Origin: Isoetes taiwanensis
Taxonomy: Eukaryota; Streptophyta; Lycopodiopsida; Isoetales; Isoetaceae
Reading direction: 5' to 3'
NCBI GenBank assembly: GCA_021234155.1
Contig: JAJEKV010000011.1
Coordinates: 10,971,045 to 11,035,044 of the forward strand
Length of the DNA stretch: 64,000 bases
The position numbers were made by a program, and so were the translations under genes. Each line of letters begins with the position of its first letter. Within the stretch, counting starts at the first letter, position 1. The notes beneath the pieces were generated by a model. That model saw nothing but the letters and a program-made list of their open reading frames with translations. It made no database searches and was not told where the DNA came from. Of the stretch, positions 12,009-22,800 are shown in pieces.

Positions 12009-12300
12009 ATGGCACCAAGAAGCGATCAACAAACCCCAAAACCGTCTCATGTAGGAGGCGGATCTCGTCGGGCGTGAAGGAAGAAGGCCATGCGGAAGAT
12101 ATGCGGCGAAATTAGAATCCATGGAAAAAACCAGGGTATGGTTAGGAATATTTGATACAGAAGAAGCTGCAAAAAGCACAAAGCATATGATGAAGCGGCT
12201 AGAGCCTGCGATGGAGCCAAAGCGAAAACAAATTTTTCTATTCCAATTTTTGGGTGGGATGATCGAGCACTAGCCGGGGATCTAGAATAGAAGACCCAGG
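12009..12300 (+). pseudogene. AP2/ERF transcription factor, frame broken (copy A)
   Basis: A + strand ATG at 12,009 opens a short Pro/Gly leader (MAPRSDQQ...). After it, in shifting frames, come the hallmarks of a single AP2/ERF DNA-binding domain: an EIR(D/N)P-like stretch, RVWLGIFDT, (K)AYDEAAR and GAKAKTNF. The RVWLG and YDEAA blocks together are diagnostic for the family. At least three indels interrupt the frame, so no long open frame exists. Copy B breaks at other positions, so each copy fills gaps of the other. This suggests that some or all breaks are read errors in an intact gene. The C-terminal extent is unclear; a tail up to about 12,420 is possible. Confidence 0.72.
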
Positions 12301-13067
12301 GGCCTCCCAAGAACACACGGTGGATTCTTTGCCCTCTCATTCTTTAGGAAGCTTCATTATAATCCCAAAAATGAAGACATGGATTTGAATTCTTCTAAAA
12401 AATCGGGACTTGTAGATCTATTTCGATGGCGGAGCCCCTTCTCTGACCACAAGAACTAGAAGCTTCTGGGCGCTTCGGCACCGTGTCTTGCGTCCTTCCC
12501 AGCCCTCGGATTCGCACATGCCTGAGAGTTTACTTCAAACCCCCTTCACAGCTTTTTGACCCCTGTTCCAGATGGTGCAAGACGGGTTTGGCCATTTTCC
12601 TATTTTTCTGTCTAAGGATCAGAGGCGGCCATGGAATCGACAATATATGATGACAGAGTAAGGGGCTGGCACAGTTAAGAATCGATCATAGCCCTAGCCA
12701 TAGCCATGGCCTGAAGCTCAAATTCTGAATAAATTCGGCCATACCTGTTCAATGCTTAGAAATTGAGGTTTTATGGGGCAAGAAATTGCTCCGTTCAGGA
12801 AGAAAAGCGCTCGCCATAGCCGTTCAGGCAGAATTTCTGCCATAGCCGATAGCCCCCATCCGTTCTCCGTCTTGCAAAAATATTTTCAGTTAAAGATTTT
12901 TCGGGCGCAGTTGGCGGTGACCTTAGGTGAGGAACCCCGCGTGTGTGGCTATGGCGTGAGCTGGTCGTGGTTGCTAATGTGGGTGATTCCATGGCCATAG
13001 CATTCGGAATGAAAAGCGGTGGGGATTTGAAAGCCGTGGCTGAGCGAGGATCACAAACATGAAAAAA
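12301..13067. other. Region after the AP2 domain (copy A)
   Basis: It may hold the C-terminal coding part and 3' region of the AP2/ERF locus, but reading frames are too broken to assign. A peptide block with MDLNSS-like sequence near 12,380-12,400 recalls an EAR-type DLN motif only weakly. Between 12,680 and 13,000 the phrase 'ccatagcc' recurs many times. No other gene is recognised. Confidence 0.35.
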
Positions 13068-13235
13068 GGTATGATAATGCGGAGTCCACGCTTATTCTCG
13101 ACTAAGTCGAGAATGGAGGCAATTATGTGTTTGTTGTATTTGGGCCCGAAACAGGGTATGATAATGCCGTCCACGGTTATTCTCGACTACCCAGTCGAGA
13201 ATGGAGGCAATTATGTGTTTGTTGTATTTGGGCTC
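13068..13235. repeat. Two tandem units of about 85 bp with palindromic core (copy A)
   Basis: Units 13,068-13,154 and 13,155-13,235 both run ggtatgataatg...ttattctcgact(n)agtcgagaa, then tggaggcaattatgtgtttg and ttgtatttgggc. The palindromic core (TTCTCGACT...AGTCGAGAA) is closely related to that of the minisatellite at 10,310-10,965, about 2.1 kb away. Confidence 0.75.
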
Positions 13236-13317
13236 TAGTACTTGTGGTGTTTGGTTTTGTATTTCAGCTCCACTCATGTGATTCTATGCATTCTTCACTA
13301 CCATGTTATTAGTCATT

Positions 13318-13770
13318 ACATTTATTTAATTTGGTCATTTAACCTAGTCATTAGATTAATTGAATTTATTATTTAATTAATTATCTAATTAGTTTAATTG
13401 ATTATTGATTATATATTAATATAATTAATACTTTTCGGTGTGTGTGTGGGGGAGGGGGGAGCCTTGCCCCCTTTGCCCCTCCCGCTCCTCCTTTGCTCCT
13501 TTGCCCCTCCCTCCTCCATCCCTTCTTCCAACTTATCCCCTCCCCCTCCTCTTTTGCCTCTTTGCTCTCCCCCCCCATCCCTTCCTCCAACTTCTCCCCT
13601 CCCCTCTTCTTTTGCCTCCCCCCTTCTTCCAACTTAACCCCTCCCTCCCCCTTCTTCCAACTTATTCCCTTTTCCTCTCCTCTCCCCGGCCCCTTTGCCC
13701 CTTCTTCCAAATTATCCCTTCCCTCTTCAACCTATGGCCCCCTCCCTCCTTCTCCTCCCACGCTTCTTCT
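13318..13770. repeat. AT-rich tract followed by pyrimidine minisatellite (copy A)
   Basis: 13,318-13,432 is almost pure A/T (repeated taatt/aatta). After a short G-rich step (13,441-13,460), 13,462-13,770 is almost pure C/T on the + strand, built from loose repeats of 'cttcttccaactta(t/a)ccc' and 'ctccttttgcctctttgctc'. The overlapping + strand frames here (Pro/Ser/Leu-rich) and the Gly/Glu/Lys-rich - strand frame are low-complexity by-products. Long mirror-type polypyrimidine DNA can form triplex structures; that is general knowledge, not something seen here. Confidence 0.75.
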
Positions 13771-14013
13771 TATCAAGGTGTGCCCATTTTCTATAGTATG
13801 AGTCCCATTTTCAGTCCGAGTCCCAAAATTCGAGATTTGTCCCACTTTAATTAAATACGACTTTTCAACTATAAACTATCTGATAGGTATAGCTGCAGGG
13901 TATCTATCCAAGAATACAGATCTGTCTATCCAATCACTTTCCCAATTTCTTTCTTGTATCCAACTTGATTTTTTTCCACTGCTTCCTAATCTAATGTTAA
14001 TGTTCAGTCTGTA

Positions 14014-14033
14014 TCTAATTTCATCTAATTTCA
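14014..14033 (+). repeat. Left target-site duplication of the LINE (copy A)
   Basis: TCTAATTTCATCTAATTTCA precedes the truncated LINE. The partner duplicate is not present in copy A because the copy ends early, but it is at 57,282-57,301 at the far end of copy B's LINE. Confidence 0.75.
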
Positions 14034-15366
14034 TCTCCATGGAAGATCCTTCCCCATGGTAAAGCAACCAAACTTCTCGGTATCCCTGTAGGTGTTCATA
14101 TCACATCAGGAGATGCGTGGGAGGCAGTGATTAAGGGCTTGGAAAAGCATCTTTTTTGGTGGTCCACATCGAAGCTTTCCATGGCAGGACGAATTGTAGT
14201 GGCTAAGTCGGTTTTAAGCAGCACCCATGTGTATATGGCTTCGTTCATGTTGGCTCCACAGTCAAAGATACAACTTCTCGTCAGGGTTGTCAGGAACTTC
14301 ATCTGGGGGGGAACAGAGGAGGGTGCTGTTGTCAAAGTCAGTTGGGAAAAGTGCATGTTGCCAAAGCATTTTGGCGGCCTTGGAATGATCAATTTTCTTT
14401 TGCAGAGCAAGGTGATGATTTCTAAGTTTATTTGGAGAATTTTGAATAATGTGGATGAGTCCCCGGGTTCCCGCCTTGTTTACCAGTCTTTGCAAATGTG
14501 CATTTCTTTTGGGTCTCGGTCTCTTAGGCCACTTTTCCCTGGGCTACATTTTTATCCACTTGTTGCATACCCTAATCGTCTCCATTTCTTAAAAGGATTG
14601 CTAGTTGCATGGAAGGCTTTGTACAATCTCGTTTCATTTTCACCATCTTGCGCACACTAGCATGGTACGCAAGTTGTTGGTGGATTCCATTGGACTGATT
14701 GGTCCTCTGGTTGCTTCGGTCCACCCATTGGCCTTATTTGTCGATGGAAGCGGCAGTGTGCATATGATATCGATTGGTATAATAATCAAAGGCGATTCTT
14801 TGACATGGGAGGAGTTTAGAGCTAAGTTCCTCCTTTTAAGGTGGGATCGAGCTATTTGGCGAGAAGGTGTCTTGATTCTCCCTCGGTAGCACAAGTGGAT
14901 GACCCCCGGCCTTGGGTAGTTCATGAGCATGTCAAAGCGGATCGGTTGGTGAATTCCATGTACAAGATCTTACTTGATCTTTGGCGTCTTGCCTCCTTCG
15001 TCCAAGTGGCCTATGGTCATTCGAGGATCGGTGAGAAAGAAGTATGGAAATGGGTATGGGATAAACTACTCCATCCCAAAGTATCGTTTTTATGGTGGCA
15101 AGTCCGCGCATCGTTGTATCTTGGCGTTAATATTCTGGTGCCTGATTTGCGTCGAGGAGGTATCGCACTTTGTCCCTTATATTGCGGAGGGGCGAGACAA
15201 TTGAGCATTACTTCTTCCTATGTAGACATGTCGGACATGCTTGGTCGGTGGCTTCAAGGCCTCTTTCATTGCAATTTGAATAGCCGGCCGAGGTGTTATT
15301 AACGGTCTATCAAGTAGTTGGGATAATTTGGCAAAAAGGCGTTTCATTTGGCTTCGCTTGGATCAT
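14034..15366 (+). pseudogene. 5'-truncated L1-type LINE, reverse transcriptase C-terminal part (copy A)
   Basis: The longest open stretch (14,127-14,660) shows the end of a plant LINE reverse transcriptase: LSMAGRIVVAKSVL, then VRNFIWGG, VSWEKCMLPKHFGGLGM and LLQSK. Further on, 15,056-15,240 matches the zinc-binding RVT domain (PKVSFLWWQVRA...; CPLYC). These are hallmarks of the region after the polymerase fingers/palm in plant L1-like elements. The 5' end of the element is missing, as is common for LINEs, and the frame is broken at several points. The Ty3 element's LTR interrupts it at 15,367. The last part of the LINE is absent from copy A. Confidence 0.85.
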
Positions 15367-15937
15367 TGTTAGTCCCCATTGCCTCTGGGGCCAGGACTAT
15401 TCATCCTCGTCGGACCAGGTAAAGCTCAAAGATCCTCGGTCAACCAATTCGGACATCAAGCCTCATGAAGACTAAGCGCAAAGAGTGCGGTCAAAACCTT
15501 TGGTACATCAACAAGAGCGCCCTTCCGGACAAGTGACGACCCGCCCACTTGCGTCGGCGTCCGGCGTGATTTTAGGCACTTCAAAGGCCTGCCAACATTC
15601 CACCGCAAATCAGGCCTCCTTCCGAGTCGGCACGAGATCGGTCGAGTGTCTATATTGGGCCCAAGGCCATTGTACTATATATATGAGTAGAGTTAGCTCA
15701 TAAGTTTTGAGATGAGTTTTGAGTCTTGTCTCCTTTCGGTTTTCTCTCTATTGCGAGAGCTCATGTATTTTCATCATTGATATCAAGGAAGCTTATCATC
15801 TTTCTCTCATTTGTTACTGTTCTCTTCTTTTTCTTCTCTTTGACCAAATCCGTGACATAGTCCCCGGACTCTCTGTTAGATCCACGGGTCCTCACGGAGG
15901 GCTGTCTTCGGGAGTTCCGAACCCGGACCCCAAAACA
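15367..15937 (+). repeat. 5' LTR of Ty3/gypsy element (copy A)
   Basis: It starts TGTTAGTCC right after ATCAT (the target duplication, 15,362-15,366) and ends ...CCCCAAAACA, so it has TG...CA ends. About 571 bp. It matches the two LTRs of copy B. A likely promoter region is near 15,672-15,690 (TATATATATGAG), followed by the AGTTTTGAG-rich leader. No standard initiator-Met primer-binding site (TGGTATCAGAG) follows. Confidence 0.88.
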
Positions 15938-18240
15938 GCGGCTGCGAGGTCGATTTTCTCCTACTTTTACGCCGCCATATACGTGAAGTAATTTCACGCC
16001 CGGAAGAACTCCTTTCTCGGGCGGCATCTCGCTTGGGAGGCGCCATCGGCGTCGAAGCTGACCCGCGACATGTATGGATCTGCTTATGACATAGAGGAGG
16101 CCATCTTAGGTCTAGGGCTCGGTCGCGCCACCCACCCCCGTGTCGATCTCGTCAGTTCCCCCGCCCCAAGTGTGCAAACATTGCTCACAACCTCGGTCCC
16201 CTCATCACTGCTCGGGGAGCCTTATCGGCTCAACCTTCTCAACCCGTACTTTCCACCCACGAACATGCCTACATCCATCATTCTTGAGGCCATCGCCTCT
16301 TCCTTTGCAACCATCATCTCCCCGGGTGGAATACGGCTATCCACATGTCTCCTTTAAGCCTACCGGGAATATCCTTTCCTCGTTTCCCCCGGCTCTTCTG
16401 TTTACAACCTTACGGATCTCAAAACCAATGCTCCGGCTACCGGTTTCTCAAGCCCGCGGTCACCCCTTCATCGAGGGGTTAAGTCGGAACACAATGCCAC
16501 ATCCACCTCAACCTCAATATCCTCACTATCTTTGTTCTGTCAGCCCGGCACTTTCACATCTACCTTCCGGACTCGGCCCGACTTATCCACCTTTGGCAAC
16601 CGCGAAAGGCAAAGCCCGTTAGACCAAAGTGCTTCGGGCCCACATGGAAGAATTTGAGGCTCTAGCTGTCCTAAATGGTCGCAGCGCAACCTCAGCTGAA
16701 ATTCCACATCTTTTCCACCACCTTTGCGTGGCTCTCCTCATCAATGGCTCATGTCCAACAAAAGCCATTGGAAACAAAGGCTGGTCGAAATCTTACTTTG
16801 CTTTTCTCTCTCATTCGGGACCCACGGATGATGATCAACTTCATCTCAAGCAACTCAATGAACTTCAACAAGAGCCCGCAGTGCGGGATTTTGCGGATCG
16901 ACTTCACGATACGCTAAGTAAGCTCAAGGAGTACCCTACGAGCGAGGCATTTTTGGTCGGTTTCTCCAAGGACTTCCTCTGCTATTCGACTCATGGTGAA
17001 TACTGCGTCCAAAAACTTTGGAGCAGGCTATCATTGCTGTCAATCACTCGTCAATGTTTCCTCCGTGGCTCTTCAAAGAGCTCCGTTCATTCCACCGTCA
17101 TGGTTCCACAAGCGGTACATTCAGCCTCAACTGCGCTAATCCCAGTATGGCGATCAAATCTGGTGCCATATTTGCAAATATCAAGGCCATTTGGCCAATA
17201 GGTGCAACTCCACCAATGGCCGCCTCATTGCAAAGCGATGCAACATGTGCAATCATGCCCCACGGAAGAGTGCACTTTCGCACTCATCCCACACCGTTCG
17301 CAACAAAATGGTTTATCAAGTGCAAACCACACCTCAGCCACAATCGCACTATCGGCGGCCACCTCTTAGGGTGCAGCCCGCGCAACTCTATCGACGCGGG
17401 GACCAACCACGGGGATCAACCAGCGTCCTCCTTTTGATCCTTCTAAAGCTTCGGTGTTATCTTTGTCAAGAATGGGGTCATACCACCGCGGCGTGTCCTC
17501 AACTTCCACAAGTTCAGGTCCGGCTTCACGGCACAAATCGGACCACATCGGTCCGCCTCACGGCTTACCAACTCTGGCTTGCTAATGGCAAACAAGGCCG
17601 CGACCAGTTCTTAAGAAGCCCCCAAGGCGCCTCGGCAATCACGCTATCAACCAGCTCGACAAATCAACCTCAATTTGGATCAACAAGCCCAAGAGAAATT
17701 TTTTCGGGCACTTAATCCTCCGATCCGGTAGTCAAATTGGGTTGGTCTAGTTTCCGCCCGGACCAAGGCATCCGTCCCTTGACTATTATTGAGGAAGGAC
17801 CGCACGCCTTTGCCTTTGCGGTTGACACCATTCCTCATGAGGGCGAAAAAAAGGTTCACTTTGCACGACTTGGAAAAGCTCATGCCAAATGTCATGCCCA
17901 AAGTTAAGCCAAAGCATTTTGAATCTCATGCAAAGCTGGCTTTGAAGGCGCACATTGGCCAATGTTCATGCCACCACTAGAGCTCAACAAAGACAAGATA
18001 CCCCTTCAACATCTCAACCTCCCGCTCTCGGACATATCCCAATATTGCGGCCGAGGTTGACTTACTCAAAAAGTTCTTTGCTTCCACGCCGCCGCGCCTC
18101 CGCACCCAGTGGAACCGGCCGGATCCTTTTTCTCATGTACCTCTCGAACTCCAAGAGGGCTTGCCAAGATCAAAATTCCTTTAAGCGGCAGCCATTTTAA
18201 AACTACGTCTGCTCTCAAGGACCGGTTACCACTCCCAAGC
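15938..18240 (+). pseudogene. Ty3/gypsy Gag with zinc knuckles, broken (copy A)
   Basis: Gag packages element RNA. The start codon seen in copy B (ATG in GCCGCCATGTTCC) reads ATA here. The Pro/Ser/Leu-rich body is spread over all three frames. CCHC zinc knuckles are visible: CHICKYQGHLANRC at about 17,166-17,207, a second (CKRCNMCNH...) at about 17,229-17,265, and CYLCQEWGHTTAAC at about 17,455-17,497. Three knuckles is more than the usual one or two. Indels against copy B concentrate at CG sites. Confidence 0.78.
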
Positions 18241-19264
18241 TGTTTTGGTTGGGGGCGTGGCTACCTCTACACCCACGGTCCATGCCGCGGTGGGAAATCG
18301 ACAAGTCAACCATGTTCAAATCGATGGAGGTAGTGCGGTCAATCTCATCGCGGATAAACTCCGCAAACAAATGGGCATCACACAACTCTTTAGGTGCCCC
18401 ATATGACATCAAATTGGCTAATGGCCATATCACGAGACCTCAAAGGCGTCACACCTATTCTTCACATCAACATAGGTGATCTCCGGCTTTCCCATGGAAT
18501 TTGGGTGTGGAAAGGCTGGCGAAGATCGGTGACTATGAAATCTTTGGTGGCCCGGACCCTTTCTCCGCCCGGGCAAAGAGTATCCATTCTTGGGCCCGCG
18601 GACCGGTTAGTCATCCTGAGATGGTCATCTCAATGCCACCATGGACTTGCAAGCGGGCGGGATCATTTTACGGTTGACAATGCGGAACCCTCTCTCGGAC
18701 AGCGATTGAGGAAGAAGCTCGGAATATTTATCAAGTTCGGGCTCCACTGTGGCGTGCGCCTCTATCATCCTACCCGAATATCTTTGATCCTTGGGAGAAA
18801 TGACTCTTGATCGGGACCGGGCTGTGGCTGCCTTGCTTGACCCTACGGCTCCTTGCAATCGAATCCAATCAGCGTTGATCACTTTTCGGATCGACACTCC
18901 GCAACTCTGTTGATGTACGGCGTCATGAAGCAACCTTTGCTAGATGGCCCGAGCAACCTCTCTTTTCACCGCGCCAAAGTGCCCGCATCGGTTATGCTCA
19001 ACCTCGCACACATTGTCGGGATCTTGAAGTCATACCCCATATTCGGACTCGAAGTCGAGATTGTGGATGTTGGCAACAATCAACTTTGTCCGCATTCTTT
19101 GCAAACCTTCGGCTCCTTATCGTAGCGAGGGCCGTCCGCAGCTGTTTGTTCAAAAATTCAAACACATTTTAAGCACTGGGTTACAAAGATCTTGGGGAAT
19201 CAACAAAAGCTTGGGGGAACTCACCATTCCTACCAAATCGATGATGCGACCGGTGTAGCAGCGG
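18241..19264 (+). pseudogene. Ty3/gypsy aspartic protease region, broken (copy A)
   Basis: The active-site motif VQIDGGSAVNLI is at about 18,314-18,349 (Asp codon 18,323-18,325), with the second block following as ...LFRCPYDIKLANGH over two frames. DGGS in place of D(T/S)G(A/S) is a plausible variant, as it is the same in copy B. The rest of the region up to the RT has no named motif. Confidence 0.68.
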
Positions 19265-20070
19265 CGAGTCTGAGGCTCAACCCTAATTACCGTGATCGCG
19301 TCAAGGCGGAAATTGACAAACTCCTTGCTGCGGGTTTGATCTATGAGGTCAAACATTCGAATGGGTGAGCCCTATCGTCATTGCCCTTAAGCACAATGGT
19401 AAGATCGGCGTGCGTGTAGACTATCGGAAACTCAATCGGGCCCGCGGGCGTGATCATTTTCCACTTCCCTTCACGGACCAAGTTACGGAAGAAGTGGTGG
19501 ACATGAGATGTACTCCTTTATGGATGGTTTTTCGGCTACAATCGGATCTCCATCAAAGAATCGATCAACTCAAGACCACTTTCACCACCCGGGTAAGTCA
19601 CTTTTTGCCTACAAGGTGGTTCCTTTTGGATTATCAACTCTCCTTCAACATTTCAGCGAATCATGCTCTCGGTTTTCATGATTTCATGAAGGAAAATCCC
19701 TTCTTGCAAATTTTTCAAGATGACTTCTCGCCTCTGGTTCCATGGCTGACCATTTGGATAAATTGGAACTTCGTCTTCGAAATGTGATGAGTCAGGCATT
19801 AGTCTCAATCACGAGAAATGCACCTTTTGCGTCATACGGTGTTGTTGTTAGGCCATGTTGTCGAAAAAGCGAGGAATCACCAGCGATCTGCCAAAATCGG
19901 TTATTGTGCTCAAAGCTCAAGCACCAGCCAATATCAAAGAGACCGCGCTCTTTCACGGGAAAGGTCAATTATTACTCCACCTTCATACGGGTGGCAGACC
20001 ATTGCAGATCCATTCATAAACTCACGGGTGGCGAATCCACGGGCTTGGAATTCCCGGTATTTGCTTTCCA
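19265..20070 (+). pseudogene. Ty3/gypsy reverse transcriptase, broken (copy A)
   Basis: Blocks in order: ALKHNGKIGVRVDYRKLN, GRDHFPLPFTDQV, a YSFMDGF-type block, LKTTFTT, VVPF and the catalytic FQDDF (about 19,712-19,726). The last Asp pair fits the polymerase active site (x-x-DD). DHFPLPFxDQ recalls the Athila/Tat (OTA) branch of plant Ty3 elements rather than chromoviruses. That placement rests on motif memory only. Several frame breaks. Confidence 0.8.
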
Positions 20071-20620
20071 ACGGTGAAGCTTTTGCTTACTCGGGCACGG
20101 TTCTTGTTCCTCCTCAATGGGACAAGCCCTTTCCGTTCATGTCGATGTCACCGGCGTTTGCTATTTGGGCTGTTCTTTCTCAAGAATATGATCTTCAGCG
20201 ATAAACCAAATCGCTTCGCCCGGTAGAAAACTCAATTCTGGCGCAACTATTACGCCGCGGGCGTGAAGCTTTGGGTCTCATTTTACGTGTCCAGCGCTTC
20301 CGTCATTACCTTTTGGGCAGTCAAATCAAGTTCTTTGTGGACCACCAAGCACTTCTCTATTTGATCAACAAATCCGCCCACGGGCGCATGCTTTCGTTGG
20401 GTCCTTCTTCTCAAAATTTGCTCCTTTTGAAATCGTTCATAAAGGTGGCAAATCTCATGTTATTCGGATTATCTTTCGCATCCCCACGGATGATCCTTAG
20501 CGAGGGGTCTCGGGGCGCCTTCCACGATGCTCAACTCTTTTTAGTCGCGGCAACACCACATTGGTTTCATGATTTTCAGCGATACCTCCTCACGGGTGCT
20601 CTTCCACGGAAGATGAGGCG
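20071..20620 (+). pseudogene. Ty3/gypsy RNase H, broken (copy A)
   Basis: Motifs: ...FAIWAVLSQEYD (first acidic block region), EALGLILRVQRFRHYLLGSQIKFFVDHQALLYLINK and a SHV..DYLSR-like end split by frame changes. TDH is replaced by VDH, also in copy B. It removes the RNA strand during reverse transcription. Confidence 0.78.
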
Positions 20621-20699
20621 GCTCTCTCACATAGCGACAATCCCGTCGCCATCAATTTCTCAGGGAGGTCGTGACTACACCATGGTTTGCGGACATCTC

Positions 20700-21870
20700 T
20701 ACAAAAGGGTAAGGACACCATCAGCCGGCTGTGTTCTACCTCATGAAGTTCGGACATTGTTCGAGAAGCTCATCAAGGGCACCGGTGGTGGTCATTTTCA
20801 TGGTGACACCGCGACGCATAAAATCCTTCTTCTTAGGGTATTATTGGCCCGCGCTCTTTAAAGATGCTCATGCGCCCGCCGCGTGTGGCGCTTGCCCGGT
20901 GGTGGGGGGCCCCACGACCCGTGGCGCTCTTCCCTTGGCGCCCGGTTGCCGCCACTTCCCTTGACCAAATGGGGAATGGACTTTGTGGGACCTATAGATC
21001 CTCTGGCGGCACACTCGTGCCGATACATTACGGTTCTCCGATTCACGCCACCAAATGGTAGGAAGCTTGTGCACTTCGGACAACAACTGCTTTGCAAAAG
21101 CGCGGCTCGAGTCCTCTATCAACAAATTATCCGCGATTGGTTGCCGGGCTGGTGGTGGCCGTGGTGTTCATTTCATCAATCATACTATCAAAAGGCGGCC
21201 GGATTATCTCTTGATACATCATCACAAGAGCACACCTTACTATCCTCAAGGCAATGGGTTGGCGAAAGCACCAACAAAACTACGGTCACCATTCTCAAGA
21301 AAATTTGTGGCGGCTTCCATACCAGTTGGCGGACAAAACTTCCCTCTTGTTCTTTGGGCCTACAATACTTGTTTCAAGATTGCTCACGGGTCACACTCCT
21401 TTTAAATTGGTTTATGGTGGGAAGCTCTCATGCCCTTTGAATACATCCTTCCAACACTCAGTTTTCAAGCTAGCTCTGCTCATAATCCACAATTTTGCTC
21501 TCAAAAGCGGGTCTATCAATTAGAAGCGGTTGGATGAACTTGAAGGGATGCTTATATTAGGTGTTCTTCATGGACCTTGATTGCAAAAATCTTTACATGA
21601 CAAGCGTTTGAAGACAAAAACATTCAAACAAGGAGATTTGGTTCTTCTTTATGATTCGGTACAAAAATTTTTCGGGTAAACTCAAGTTTCGTTGGCTTGG
21701 CCCTTATCAAATTGTTCAAGTGGTTAGACCAAGTGTTTTCCAACTTCGCTGAATTAGATGGCACTCCATTACCTACATTAGTTAATGGTTTTTCGTCTCA
21801 AAGCATTTCATCACCTGAGAAAGTGAACATCAAACCGAGAGGCGGTTCAAGAATCAAACACCCAGAAAGT
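20700..21870 (+). pseudogene. Ty3/gypsy integrase, broken (copy A)
   Basis: Zinc-binding HHCC region (GGHFHGD...HKI...YYWPALFKDAHA...C..C) at about 20,780-20,900. The DDE core follows: MDFVGPIDP (first Asp), a D-RGVHFINHTI block (second Asp) and YYPQGNGLA (catalytic Glu region). Then come LWAYNTCFKIAHGHTPFKLVYG, and a GPY/F-type tail with KQGDLVLLYDSV and a RWLGPYQIVQV block in shifted frames to about 21,830. Domain order PR-RT-RH-IN defines Ty3/gypsy. Confidence 0.82.
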
Positions 21871-22800
21871 GACTAGAAAGCGGTGGAATTATATTATAGT
21901 GGAATTTTTTTTTACAAAATGTAGGTGACCCAGCTATTTCCGCTATGGGCTTTGCCCTATATACAAAAGCGGGCTCGAGCCTATCTACTAAGTCCTAAGA
22001 GGAAAAACCCTCTACTCAGGGTTGGGCGGAGGTGATCTTGAGAGGAGATGGTAGAGTTACGCTCGGATCAGTGAAGGTCGAGAACCACCTCCATCCACGT
22101 TGGTCTTGGTCGGGATGTTCAGCCATCGGCACACCAGCCCGTCCATCGCGAATGCCGCGGTTGTGGCGGCGCGAGAGATCGAGACAATTCATCTTACAAA
22201 GTGATCCACTCGGCGGTTAGTGGGCATGGTGCAATCTTCGTTCAAAGCGGCCGCCATACTGGGCGCCATCGGATGCCTTCGTTTCTCTCGGTTCGTCTTA
22301 TATAGCCAAGCTGAGGAACTCCTTGTCGGCGTGGACCAATCACAAATCGCCAGCGTGTTTTGCAATGCAAATTTTGTTTTTCTAAAATGAGAATCTGTTC
22401 TCCCGCGCATATCTAGCCATGGTACCTTCCGACACATTCCTTTTAATGATATCCCGCCGAGTTGCCGGCATTGAATGCCATTCCTTCTTTCCACGCCCGT
22501 CGAACATTAATGGATGTCCTTTGCCATCATCACATCCGATCTTTCTTTCCGTCTCATCCTCACCGTTCATTGCTTCTCCCTTCGTTTTTGGGGACTTAGC
22601 CAAATTTTTGCCTCTCAATCCCCTTCTTAGCATCTTTTGACACGGCATCATCAGCGGTTCCGTTTGAACTCTTCATACCTCTTAGCCTCCGGTTATTAAG
22701 CCCTAAAACAAACCTTTTCGTTCCTCTGCGCCTTCATCCTCCGTGCTTTCGACTTTTCGTCTTCGCCTTTGGCATCTCTCTTAGTTCGCAAATCATTCCC
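21871..22800 (+). other. Linker between integrase and third frame of the Ty3 element (copy A)
   Basis: About 0.9 kb without a recognisable domain. It ends with pyrimidine-rich sequence before the ATG of the third frame, which could act as its leader. - strand frames here (22,189-22,494 and 22,382-22,651) have partners in copy B but with different breaks; see the antisense note among the findings. Confidence 0.5.

Noticed and set aside
13438-13854. Three overlapping + strand frames up to 138 codons and a 102-codon - strand frame
   Set aside because: They are translations of the C/T-rich minisatellite: Pro/Ser/Leu-only text in all frames, not kept in copy B beyond composition.
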